Shown: piece after piece, positions 57,559 through 64,000 of the stretch
How positions within the stretch are numbered: position 1 is the first letter of the stretch
How the letters are laid out: each line of letters opens with the position of its first letter
Assembly (NCBI GenBank): GCA_025458905.1
Contig: JALORN010000005.1
Location: 1 to 64,000, forward strand
DNA from: Steroidobacteraceae bacterium
GTDB lineage: Bacteria > Pseudomonadota > Gammaproteobacteria > Steroidobacterales > Steroidobacteraceae
Length of the DNA: 64,000 bases
Direction: 5' to 3'
Made by a program: the position numbers and the translations under genes
The notes under the pieces: generated by a model
What the model was told of the DNA's origin: nothing
Seen by the model: only the letters and a program-made list of their open reading frames with translations
The model's database searches: none

Positions 57559-57584
57559 GGGGCAGGGGGCAGGGGGCAGGGGGG
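57559..57584 (+). repeat. G-quadruplex motif (four G4-G6 runs separated by CA)
   Basis: Four runs of four to six G separated by the dinucleotide CA occupy the + strand, which is the template strand of the MobA-like gene 14 bases ahead. The regular 2-base loops and long G-runs would form a very stable parallel quadruplex. Whether it affects transcription is inference. Confidence 0.75.
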
Positions 57585-57644
57585 CAGCGGGGTGCGTTGC
57601 GGCCGTGCGGGCGAGCCAGTCTGCGGCCCGGCGGGTCGCCGACG

Positions 57645-58283
57645 TCAATCGCCTCGCGGCGATGCGGTGGCGCCGGGTGCCGGTGCGACCGCCGGCGCAG
57701 AGGGGGGCAAGCCTGCCGCCGGCAGCTCGGAAGGCGCCAGCGACAAGCCCTCCGGCAAACAGCCGACGACCCGCGCATAGCGCTCGCGCTCCTCCAGGAT
57801 CGAGTCCGCATCGACGGCCGACGCCAGGCGCCACTCGGCGATCCCGTAGTGGCGGTCGAACAGGTGGTGGATCGAGTGGCGACGCGTCGCCAGCACGCGC
57901 GCATGGAACCCGAGGTACTCCCGGAGCGCCTCGACGAAGCTCGAGTCGTCCCGCGTACCGGCGCCGCGCGACTCCACGGCCGCCGCCAGGCGCCCGATCG
58001 CCTCGCGGCTCGCGGCCAGCGCCTGCCGCAGGTCGTCGATCGTCTCCCGTCCCTCGACGTCGGCGGCGTCCAGCCGCGGGCGCAGCAGGTCGCAATGCGC
58101 CTGGTCCTGGGCGTTGAAGCGGCCGACCACGAACAGGAGGTAGCGCGCGCAGGCCTCGAGGAACTCCGGGTCGGGCGCCGTACCGCCGTCGCGCGCCAGC
58201 GCCGCGGCGCAGGCGCTGCGCACCGCCGCCATGTGGCTGCGCTCGATCGAGACCTGCCGGCGGATGAACTCGAGCTCGTTCAC
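57645..58283 (-). CDS. Hypothetical helical protein, hemerythrin-like histidine pattern
   Basis: A 212-residue protein predicted to be all helical in its first 150 residues, then a Pro/Ala-rich tail. Histidines at the expected helix positions (IERSHMAAV, DQAHCDLL, FHARVLATRRHSIHHLF, DRHYG) loosely resemble a hemerythrin HHE four-helix fold that binds oxygen, NO or metal. That is a weak resemblance only. GTG at 58283 overlaps the stop of the upstream MFS gene (GTGA), so they are coupled. I do not recognise a named family. Confidence 0.6.
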   Translation of the reverse strand: MNELEFIRRQVSIERSHMAAVRSACAAALARDGGTAPDPEFLEACARYLLFVVGRFNAQDQAHCDLLRPRLDAADVEGRETIDDLRQALAASREAIGRLAAAVESRGAGTRDDSSFVEALREYLGFHARVLATRRHSIHHLFDRHYGIAEWRLASAVDADSILEERERYARVVGCLPEGLSLAPSELPAAGLPPSAPAVAPAPGATASPRGD

Positions 58284-59629
58284 GCCGCCGACTTTAGCAC
58301 GGCGACCCCGCCGGCCCGTCGCCGCGTCGCGTACAGCGCGAACGCCAGCACGGCCAGCACGCCGTCGGCGATGCCCACGAGGATGTAGGGCGCGGAAGGC
58401 TTCCAGGCATCGAACAGCTGGCCGCCGAAGTACGTCGACAGCAGGATGCCGGCCGCCCCGAACATGCTGAACACGCCGATCACCGCGCCGCGTCCCTGCT
58501 CGCCCGAGACCTGTCCGACGAGCGACTGGGAGGCGAGGATGCCGCTCATCTCGCCGATGCCCATGAAGGCCGCGGCCGCGTACATCGCCGGACCGAGCGG
58601 GTCCTGCACCATGCCGATGGTGATGTACGAGGCCGACGCCAGCACCATCGCGATCGCCAGCGCCAGCACGCGGTCCAGCCGGTCGATGAAGAGGATCACG
58701 ATCAGCGCCCACAGTGTCGCCACGATCTGCGCGATGCCGAAGAACTTCGTGCCCGCGGCCTGTGCCTCGGCAGCCGTCAGCCCCTGGCCGATGCCGTGGG
58801 TGGTCAGCCAGAGCAGGAAGAAGGTCGAGAGCACCGCGAGGTCGCCACGCGACACCATCGCGGAAAGGTAGGCCAGCAGCACCCGCGGGTCGCGCGCCGC
58901 GGCCAGGCCGATCCGCAGCGTCGAGAGCATCGGTTCCTTCTTCTCGACCCGCGCCGGGGCGCCCGGGCGCAGGCCGAAGGCCACGATGAGCAAGGGCAGG
59001 AAGCACAGCGCCGCGACGCTCCAGTAGGCGCAGCGTGCCGCCTGCACCGGCGCGACGCCCATCGCCTCGATCACCCGCGGCAGGCGGCCGCCGAGCACCA
59101 CCAGGGTCGCCACGCCGATGCCGTTCAGGAAGAAGCAGATGCCGACCAGGCGGCCGCGGGACGACTCCATCGCATAGTCGGCGATGATCGCCGCCAGCAT
59201 CGACGCGACGCAGGCCGCGCCGATCGCGAACACCGCGCGGTACAGGTAGAGGTCCGAAGGCTCGCGGGCCAGTGGATAGAGCACGTAGGCCCCGGCCATC
59301 ACCAGGAACCCCAGCGCGTAGATCGGCCTGCGACCCACCTTGTCCGAGGCAGCCCCGACGAGGCTCGCCACGGCCAGGAAGACGATCTCGTTGAACGACG
59401 CGAGCGAGCCGCCGAGCGAGCCCTGTTCGCCGACCGGGACCTTCATCACGGCGTTGAAGAGGTAGGGCTGGAGGTTTCCCACCAGCGTCATGATGCCGAT
59501 CGTGAAGAAGGACGCGCCGAGCAGCGCATTGAAGTGGCCGCGGGTCACGCCCGGGACGAACTCCCAGGGGCCCACCTTCAGCCGCAGCGTCTCGGCGTCA
59601 CCGCCGGCCGTGACCGGAACCGTGCTCAA
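58280..59629 (-). CDS. MFS transporter (first of a tandem pair)
   Basis: A 449-residue membrane protein with about twelve hydrophobic segments. Motif A appears as GAASDKVGRRPIYALGFLV, and GICFFLNGIGVATLVVLGG follows. It shares its pattern over most of its length with the next gene, including PWEF(V)PG near the N-terminus, DRLDRVLALAI, and GEMSGILASQSLVGQVSGEQGRGAVIG. Substrate unknown. It lies downstream of its paralogue and upstream of the helical protein, all on the minus strand. Confidence 0.85.
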   Translation of the reverse strand: MSTVPVTAGGDAETLRLKVGPWEFVPGVTRGHFNALLGASFFTIGIMTLVGNLQPYLFNAVMKVPVGEQGSLGGSLASFNEIVFLAVASLVGAASDKVGRRPIYALGFLVMAGAYVLYPLAREPSDLYLYRAVFAIGAACVASMLAAIIADYAMESSRGRLVGICFFLNGIGVATLVVLGGRLPRVIEAMGVAPVQAARCAYWSVAALCFLPLLIVAFGLRPGAPARVEKKEPMLSTLRIGLAAARDPRVLLAYLSAMVSRGDLAVLSTFFLLWLTTHGIGQGLTAAEAQAAGTKFFGIAQIVATLWALIVILFIDRLDRVLALAIAMVLASASYITIGMVQDPLGPAMYAAAAFMGIGEMSGILASQSLVGQVSGEQGRGAVIGVFSMFGAAGILLSTYFGGQLFDAWKPSAPYILVGIADGVLAVLAFALYATRRRAGGVAVLKSAA

Positions 59630-59659
59630 GGAACCCCCCTGGACGGATGGGTCGCGCCG

Positions 59660-61003
59660 TCACGCCGTAGGATCAGCTCCCGCCGCGAGCGCCACCCCTG
59701 ACGGGCGGCGGGTCTGCAACCACGTCCAGGTGGCCGCGAGGCACAGTACCGCGCTGGTAGCGCCCATGACCACATAAGGTGCCGACGGGCGCCACACGTC
59801 GAACAGCGATCCGCCGACGACCGCGGCCAGGAAGATGCCGGCCGAGCCGCAGAGCGTGAACACGCCGATCACCGCGCCGCGCGCCTGCACCGGCGCCACC
59901 TGGCCGATCAGCGCCTGCGAGGCGAGGATGCCGCTCATCTCGCCGATCCCGAGGAAAACGGCCGCGGCGTACATCACCGGCTGGAACGGGTCGTCGACCA
60001 GCCCGAAGATCGTGTAGCTCGCGCTCGCCAGCGCCGCACCGACCGCCATCGTCAGCACGCGGTTGATGCGGTCGATGAAGCTGATGACGATGATCGCCCA
60101 GAAGGTCGCCGTGATCTGGATCGCGACGAAGATCCCGCCGCTGCGCGACAGCGCCTCGGCGGGGGTCATGCCCTGGTCCTTGCCGGCCTGCACCATCCAG
60201 AGGAAGAAGAACGCGCTGATGATCGACAGCGAGGCGCGCGACACTGCCGCCGACAGGTAGGCGAGCCGTATCTTGATGTCCCGCGCCGCGGCCAGGCCGA
60301 CCTTCAGCGTCGCGAGCAGCGGCGCGCGGTCCTCGAGCCGCGCCGGCGAACCGCGCGCGAGCCCGCGCATGACGACCACCATCGGCACCAGGCAGATCGC
60401 CGCCACCGTCCAGTAGGCATAACGGCCGGCGTCGTAGGCCGACAGGCCTTGCGCCTGGTAGAACTTCGGCAACTGTGCAGCGAGGCCCACCAGCGTCGCG
60501 ACGCCGAGGCCATTGAGGAAGAAGCAGATGCCGACCAGCTTGCCGCGCGAACTCTCGCGCGGGTAGTCGGCGATCACGGTCGAGAGCATGGCCGCGATCA
60601 GGGAGGCGCCGCAGGCCGTGACGAAGACCATCGCGTACAGCGTCCAGTCGTAGCCGACGAACGGGAACAACAGGTAGCCGACCGAGAGGATCAGGAATCC
60701 CAGGGCGTAGATCGAACGCCGCCCGAGCTTGTCCGAGGCTGCGCCGACCAGGCCCGACAGCAGCAGCGCCGGAATCTCGCTGACGACGTCCATGCCGGCG
60801 CTGACGCGCCCCTGGATGTCGTCCGGGATGTTCAGCATCGAGTTGAACAGGTAGGGGCGCAGGTTCCCGACCAGCGTCAGCAGCCCGATCGAGAAGAACG
60901 CGGCGCCGAGCAGCGAGAAGAAGTTGCTGCGCTCGATGCCGGGGGAGAGTTCCCAGATGCCGACCTTCTTGCCGGCCGGGCCGTGAGGCGCGTCCATGGC
61001 CAT
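59660..61003 (-). CDS. MFS transporter (second of a tandem pair)
   Basis: A 447-residue paralogue of the neighbouring transporter with the same motifs: GIWELSPGIERSNFF, GAASDKLGRRSIYALGFLI, GICFFLNGLGVATLVGL, and GEMSGILASQALIGQV. About twelve membrane segments. ATG at 61003 is preceded by a GAGGG-like ribosome site in a suitable position; longer upstream extension is not conserved. It is the first MFS gene after the Rieske oxygenase terminator, so it may have its own promoter. Substrate unknown. Confidence 0.85.
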   Translation of the reverse strand: MAMDAPHGPAGKKVGIWELSPGIERSNFFSLLGAAFFSIGLLTLVGNLRPYLFNSMLNIPDDIQGRVSAGMDVVSEIPALLLSGLVGAASDKLGRRSIYALGFLILSVGYLLFPFVGYDWTLYAMVFVTACGASLIAAMLSTVIADYPRESSRGKLVGICFFLNGLGVATLVGLAAQLPKFYQAQGLSAYDAGRYAYWTVAAICLVPMVVVMRGLARGSPARLEDRAPLLATLKVGLAAARDIKIRLAYLSAAVSRASLSIISAFFFLWMVQAGKDQGMTPAEALSRSGGIFVAIQITATFWAIIVISFIDRINRVLTMAVGAALASASYTIFGLVDDPFQPVMYAAAVFLGIGEMSGILASQALIGQVAPVQARGAVIGVFTLCGSAGIFLAAVVGGSLFDVWRPSAPYVVMGATSAVLCLAATWTWLQTRRPSGVALAAGADPTA

Positions 61004-61072
61004 CGTCCCTCGCTCGCCACGATGCACGGGGGCTCGCGGCGCGTCACGGGGCCCGTCCGCGACCCCTGCCTG

Positions 61073-61099
61073 GAAAAAGGGCCCGGCGATGCCGGGCCC
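61073..61099 (-). terminator. Rho-independent terminator after the Rieske oxygenase gene
   Basis: On the minus strand a perfect 10-bp stem (AGGGCCCGGC with GCCGGGCCCT, loop ATC) is followed by a run of T (61077-61073). Both a GC-rich stem and a T-tract are present, 47 bases past the Rieske gene stop. This should separate the Rieske transcript from the MFS genes. Confidence 0.88.
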
Positions 61100-61145
61100 T
61101 GGTGTGGTCCGCCCGGCCGGGAGCGCCGGGTGCGATCTGCTGCGG

Positions 61146-62330
61146 TCAGCCTGCAGCCTGCAGGGTGACCTGCTTCTCCGAGGGCTTGGGCACGATCCGC
61201 GGCGCCTCGTCGAGCACCCAGGCATTGGTCTCGCGACGCGCGGGGCTCGGGATCGCGAAGATCGTGTCGCCCTTGGCGCGCGCCGCCTTGATCGCGTCCA
61301 TGTCGAGCTTCCAGCCGCGCGCCTCGTACTCGTCGAGCTTGTCGCGGTACTGCAGGATGCACTTGTCGGCCGGCATCATCAGTTCCTTGGCGCGCGACGG
61401 CGGCGTGAGCCGCGGCTCGACGTCGTTCATCACCTTGATGTCCTGCGAGGCGATGAAGACGTTGCGCTCGTTGACCTTCTTGTCGAGCCAGCCGTTGAGG
61501 CGCGTCATCAGGCCCTTCTTGAAGAACAGCACGTTGCGCTCGTTCAGCAGGAACACGCGGGTACGGTTCTGGTCGATCGGCGCCTCGAACATGTACTGGT
61601 GCATCGAGTACTTCTCGGAGAAGTTGATGTACGTCCAGATCTGGTTCGGGCCGTGGCTGCCGGAGCCGGCTTCCATCTTGCCGCCGCTGGGTCGCACGCG
61701 GCGCATGATCGGATTCTTCAGCGGCGGCGCGTCGAAGCTCGCCATGAAGCCGTAGCCCCAGTCGGTGTTCTTGAACGGGCGCAGCTCCATCATCGTGTAG
61801 GAGTCCTCGCGCTCGCCCTGGTAGCCGTGCGTCGTGTGCACGTACTCGTTGTGGGCGGGATCGAGGCCGTTCTCGATCGAGCGCTCGTAGTGGTAGTTGA
61901 TGTCGAACACGATCACCGTGGAGCGCCACTCGGGCGTGTCGTGCTCGTCGACCGCCATGATCGGCGGACGCTCGGCCTCGGGCAGGTCACCGAGGAACGC
62001 GAACACGATCCCGTACTTCTCCTGCACCGGGTAGGAGTCGACCCGGGCGCGCGGCGGCGGCTTGGTCTTGGAGCCGATCGAGGGGATGCGCGTGCAGACA
62101 CCCTTCGAGTTGAAGCGCCAGCCGTGGTAGGGGCACTGCACCGTGCCGTCTTCCTTGCACTTGCCCGCCGACAGCGAGGCACCGCGGTGGATGCAGGTGT
62201 CGGACAGGACCGCCGGCTTGCCCGCCTCGTCGCGGAACACGACGAAGTCGTGCGCGAGGATGCGGACCTTCTGCGGCGTCTTGCCGAGGTCTTCCGAACG
62301 GACGACGGGATACCAGAAATTGATGTACAT
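61146..62330 (-). CDS. Rieske non-haem iron oxygenase (terminal oxygenase)
   Basis: A 394-residue oxygenase of the ring-hydroxylating type. The Rieske [2Fe-2S] ligands are C46-x-H48 and C66-x2-H69 (CIHRG, CPYHGW). The catalytic iron site lies at D157-x2-H160-x4-H165 (GLDPAHNEYVH). The C-terminal region is the START-like catalytic fold. AAAGGAG at 62346-62339 supports the ATG at 62330. Reductase and ferredoxin partners are not in the window. The substrate is probably an aromatic or terpenoid-like compound (inference from family and neighbouring uptake genes). Confidence 0.93.
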   Translation of the reverse strand: MYINFWYPVVRSEDLGKTPQKVRILAHDFVVFRDEAGKPAVLSDTCIHRGASLSAGKCKEDGTVQCPYHGWRFNSKGVCTRIPSIGSKTKPPPRARVDSYPVQEKYGIVFAFLGDLPEAERPPIMAVDEHDTPEWRSTVIVFDINYHYERSIENGLDPAHNEYVHTTHGYQGEREDSYTMMELRPFKNTDWGYGFMASFDAPPLKNPIMRRVRPSGGKMEAGSGSHGPNQIWTYINFSEKYSMHQYMFEAPIDQNRTRVFLLNERNVLFFKKGLMTRLNGWLDKKVNERNVFIASQDIKVMNDVEPRLTPPSRAKELMMPADKCILQYRDKLDEYEARGWKLDMDAIKAARAKGDTIFAIPSPARRETNAWVLDEAPRIVPKPSEKQVTLQAAG

Positions 62331-62338
62331 GGACCGAA

Positions 62339-62346
62339 CTCCTTTT
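62339..62346 (-). promoter_or_regulatory. Shine-Dalgarno sequence for the Rieske oxygenase gene
   Basis: AAAAGGAG on the minus strand, ending eight bases before the ATG. One of the strongest ribosome sites in the window. Confidence 0.7.
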
Positions 62347-62380
62347 CAATCCGGCGACTTCTACGCGAACCCCGATTGTT

Positions 62381-62409
62381 AGCCTAGTGCGCGGTCCCCG
62401 CGCTGTCCA
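62381..62409 (-). promoter_or_regulatory. Candidate sigma-70 promoter for the Rieske oxygenase gene
   Basis: On the minus strand TGGACA (62409-62404) and TAGGCT (62386-62381) are 17 bases apart. An overlapping AACAAT (62380-62375) is a better -10 but has no -35 at normal spacing. The transcript would begin near 62374. Weak to moderate support. Confidence 0.35.
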
Positions 62410-62461
62410 CCGATCGGACGCGGGCCGAGGCGGTCGATGCCGCCGACGCGGCGGTGGCGTG

Positions 62462-62467
62462 TATAAG
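62462..62467 (+). promoter_or_regulatory. -10-like box (TATAAG) for the GGPPPG-repeat protein gene
   Basis: TATAAG matches the consensus at five of six positions and lies 55 bases before the ATG at 62522. The -35 region is GC-only and unconvincing. It lies in the divergent spacer with the Rieske gene. Confidence 0.4.
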
Positions 62468-62521
62468 GCTCTTCCGGCGCGCCCGGCAGGGCGGGTCGAT
62501 TCATCCACAGCGAGGTTCGTC

Positions 62522-63223
62522 ATGGCTGAGACAGCACAGGCCGCAGGGGAAGCGATCCGGGCCGGCGGGCCGCCGCCGGGGGCAGGGGGCGCGGGCGGGC
62601 CGCCGCCGGGGGTCGGGGCCGGGGGGCCTCCGCCGGGCGTCGCAGCCGGCGGGCCGCCGCCCGGCGCCGGACGGCACGGTGGGCCCGGCGGGATGGAGGG
62701 GACCGCCAGCGGCTTCGAGGGCCGCGAGGAGATGCTCGGCCGGGCGGTCGCGATGGCGATCCGCACGCTCAAGGATTCCATGCCCTACCAGCACGAGATG
62801 AACGACGCGCTGGTCAAGATGCACCTGAACTCGGTGCAGTTCGCCAAGAACAAGGGGGTGCTGAAGGAATACGTGCAGCACGACGTCAAGACCATGATGC
62901 CGATGCTGACCCGCATGAAGGGCATCATCGAGCGCACCGGCAACCGCGAGACCGCCCTGGTCGGCATGTTCGAGCGCACGCCCTGCCTCTACCAGCTGTG
63001 CCTCGACCTCGAGGTCGCGCCGGGCAAGCGCACGTTCACGTTCCCGTTCAGCAACGTGCTGGACGTGTCGCGCAAGATCGGCCAGTTCGACCTCACGAAC
63101 GAGGAGGTGCACGAGGCCTGGCTGAAGCCCCGGCTGTACGGCTACGCCGAAGTCATGGGCGTGCGCATCCACGTGTCTGATATTGGCCCCGACCACAAGG
63201 TCACGGTGTCGCTCGTCGACTGA
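62522..63223 (+). CDS. Unrecognised protein with GGPPPG-repeat N-terminus
   Basis: A 233-residue protein. Residues 15-48 contain four GGPPPG repeats in a Gly/Pro/Ala-rich disordered region. The C-terminal 165 residues, beginning FEGREEMLGRAVAMAIRTLKD, look globular and helical (TMMPMLTRMKGIIERTGN), followed by TFTFPFSNVLDVSRKIGQFDL and LYGYAEVMGVRIHVSDIGPDHK. No signal peptide is seen. I do not know the family. It is divergent from the Rieske oxygenase and may share its regulation. It ends at the large hairpin downstream. Confidence 0.75.
   Translation: MAETAQAAGEAIRAGGPPPGAGGAGGPPPGVGAGGPPPGVAAGGPPPGAGRHGGPGGMEGTASGFEGREEMLGRAVAMAIRTLKDSMPYQHEMNDALVKMHLNSVQFAKNKGVLKEYVQHDVKTMMPMLTRMKGIIERTGNRETALVGMFERTPCLYQLCLDLEVAPGKRTFTFPFSNVLDVSRKIGQFDLTNEEVHEAWLKPRLYGYAEVMGVRIHVSDIGPDHKVTVSLVD
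62564..62665 (+). repeat. Coding repeat: four GGPPPG units
   Basis: Four copies of GGPPPG, spaced nine to ten residues apart, encoded by highly GC-rich DNA. Expansion by slippage is likely. On the + strand the DNA also contains several runs of five or six G. Confidence 0.85.
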
Positions 63224-63228
63224 TCGTG

Positions 63229-63265
63229 GCGCGCGCACCGGGCCGCACGGGCCCGGTGCGCGCGC
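63229..63265. terminator. Large GC hairpin after the GGPPPG-protein gene (terminator-like)
   Basis: A 16-bp perfect inverted repeat (63229-63244 and 63250-63265) with a five-base loop, beginning five bases after the TGA stop. There is no T-tract after it in either direction, so it is not a classical intrinsic terminator. It may stop transcripts with Rho, protect the mRNA 3' end, or serve as a recognition site. Confidence 0.6.
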
Positions 63266-63274
63266 TGCCGTACG

Positions 63275-63288
63275 TGACCGACCGGTCA
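63275..63288. promoter_or_regulatory. TetR-operator-like palindrome TGACCG-AC-CGGTCA
   Basis: A perfect inverted repeat with six-base arms and a two-base centre. The core GACCGACCGGTC is a form used by TetR-family repressors. It lies 357 bases before the receptor start. No TetR gene is in the window. The site may be ordinary in GC-rich DNA, so support is moderate. Confidence 0.4.
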
Positions 63289-63644
63289 ACTACGGCGCCG
63301 CGGACGACCCGCTCCGCGCGACTCATCCCCAGCAGCATCAATCGCGTACGGTTGCGTCGTCCACGTGTTGGGCGAGGTACCCGCTTTTGCACTGCCGCCC
63401 GGAAACACGGTGATAAGAAGCATTACAGGCGGCGGAGATGCGCCGTTCGAGTGTCCCGGATTCGTGTTGCCCCGATGCAACGCGGGGTCGGGCGCGGGGG
63501 TCTGACAACACAGCCAGCCGGCGTCGACCGGCGCGCGTTCCTCGCCGGGCAGAGCGCTCCGGCGCAGGCCGTGGCGGTGCCCCGTGCGGCTCTTCAGGCC
63601 GCGTCCGGCGATCGGGCGCGAAACCAGTCAAGCAGGGGGTCTAC

Positions 63645-64000
63645 ATGTCGAGCAATAACGGTTGGCGTCACTGCCTGTGGATGGCACCACTGACGTTCGC
63701 GATGGCGTCGCCGGTCCACGGGCAGTCCGCGGGCGTCGATGAGGAGCTGGTCCTCGACGAGGTCGTCGTCACGGCCCGCAAGCGCGAGGAGAACCTCCAG
63801 GACGTGCCCATCGTGGTCACGGCCGTGTCCGCGGAACAGCTCGCGCGCGAGGGCATCCAGAACGTCGAGGACCTCGTGGCCCGCGACCCCAGCCTGGCGT
63901 TCGACCTCGGCATCGCCCCGTACGACACCCGCATCGTCATCCGCGGGCTGTCACCGACGCGCGGCCGCCCCAACGTCGCCACGCTGATCGACGGCATCGA
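63645..64000 (+). CDS. TonB-dependent receptor (partial, N-terminus only)
   Basis: The first 118 residues of an outer-membrane receptor; the frame runs off the right edge. A signal peptide ends near SPVHGQ. A TonB-box-like stretch (VVVTARKREENLQDVP) follows, then the start of the plug domain (VTAVSAEQLAREGIQNVEDLVARDPSLAF and RIVIRGLSP). The ATG at 63645 has an AGCAGGGGG-type ribosome site a few bases before. It takes up a large or scarce compound with TonB energy. Its nearness to the Rieske oxygenase and MFS genes suggests it imports their substrate (inference). Confidence 0.92.
   Translation, partial: MSSNNGWRHCLWMAPLTFAMASPVHGQSAGVDEELVLDEVVVTARKREENLQDVPIVVTAVSAEQLAREGIQNVEDLVARDPSLAFDLGIAPYDTRIVIRGLSPTRGRPNVATLIDGI

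Larger units (their letters stand above)
63224..63644. other. 421-bp intergenic region upstream of the TonB-dependent receptor
   Basis: No gene is supported here. Reading from the left it holds a large hairpin (63229-63265), a TetR-operator-like palindrome (63275-63288), then about 130 bases that are less GC-rich (63380-63425) and could contain the receptor promoter: TTGCAC at 63387 and TGATAA at 63411 with an 18-base spacer, a weak match. The rest is G/C-rich without a recognised structured RNA. Confidence 0.6.

Noticed and set aside
62564-62665. A CRISPR-like or direct-repeat array in the G/C-rich repeats
   Set aside because: The repeats are coding GGPPPG units with no unique spacers of constant length, so this is a protein repeat.
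63475-63693. A short frame with DRRAFLAG, resembling a Tat signal, in the spacer before the receptor
   Set aside because: It has no supporting domain, ends within the receptor gene in another frame, and its sequence is low complexity. I treat it as non-coding.

Overview
The window is a very GC-rich (about 70 % by eye, not counted), gene-dense bacterial chromosome segment. About 60 protein genes are tightly packed, often with ATGA or GTGA stop/start overlaps. I found no rRNA, tRNA, CRISPR array or insertion sequence. HolC, Hda, LptF/LptG, the purM-purN-DUF3108 run, PrfC, MtfA, a TonB-dependent receptor and Sec-exported proteins point to a Gram-negative gammaproteobacterium. The order and GC content recall Xanthomonadales/Nevskiales/Steroidobacterales-type genomes, but genus cannot be told from this sequence alone.

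Layout. 1-17,030: a HEAT-repeat/Ser-Thr kinase running off the left edge, then housekeeping genes: Mrp/ApbC, dCTP deaminase, purM-purN-DUF3108, DUF2066, a CDP-alcohol phosphatidyltransferase, Hda, WrbA, acylphosphatase, a lytic transglycosylase, ProS, PssA, family-4 uracil-DNA glycosylase, RimI, PrfC and an MFS permease. 17,087-29,068: MtfA, a MoxR-DUF58-transglutaminase unit, ValS, HolC, PepA and divergent lptF-lptG. 29,147-33,920: a four-gene GldA/GldF/GldG-like ABC unit with a DUF4340 protein. 34,065-43,154: mixed metabolism: VOC protein, cytochrome b561, PurU, TrhA, aldo/keto reductase, an alcohol dehydrogenase broken by an in-frame amber codon, a long acyl-CoA dehydrogenase and an S46 peptidase.

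43,406-55,463 is the most distinctive block. It is a Tad/Flp pilus locus with a Flp-like pilin, several TadE/TadG-like pseudopilins, CpaB, the CpaC secretin, a CpaF ATPase carrying an N-terminal FHA domain, TadB and TadC. A formaldehyde-dehydrogenase-like enzyme with an unrecognised membrane protein sits between tadB and tadC, and a DUF192 protein is also embedded. TadZ/CpaE, TadD and a prepilin peptidase are not in the window.

55,543-64,000: a HisD-family dehydrogenase outside any his operon, a MobA-like nucleotidyltransferase, and a probable catabolic/uptake module. That module has a small helical protein, two tandem paralogous MFS transporters, a Rieske oxygenase with a clear intrinsic terminator, an unrecognised protein with a GGPPPG-repeat N-terminus, and the start of a TonB-dependent receptor behind a 421-bp non-coding region holding a long hairpin and a TetR-operator-like palindrome. 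By inference, the receptor and MFS proteins import the substrate that the Rieske enzyme hydroxylates; the substrate is unknown.
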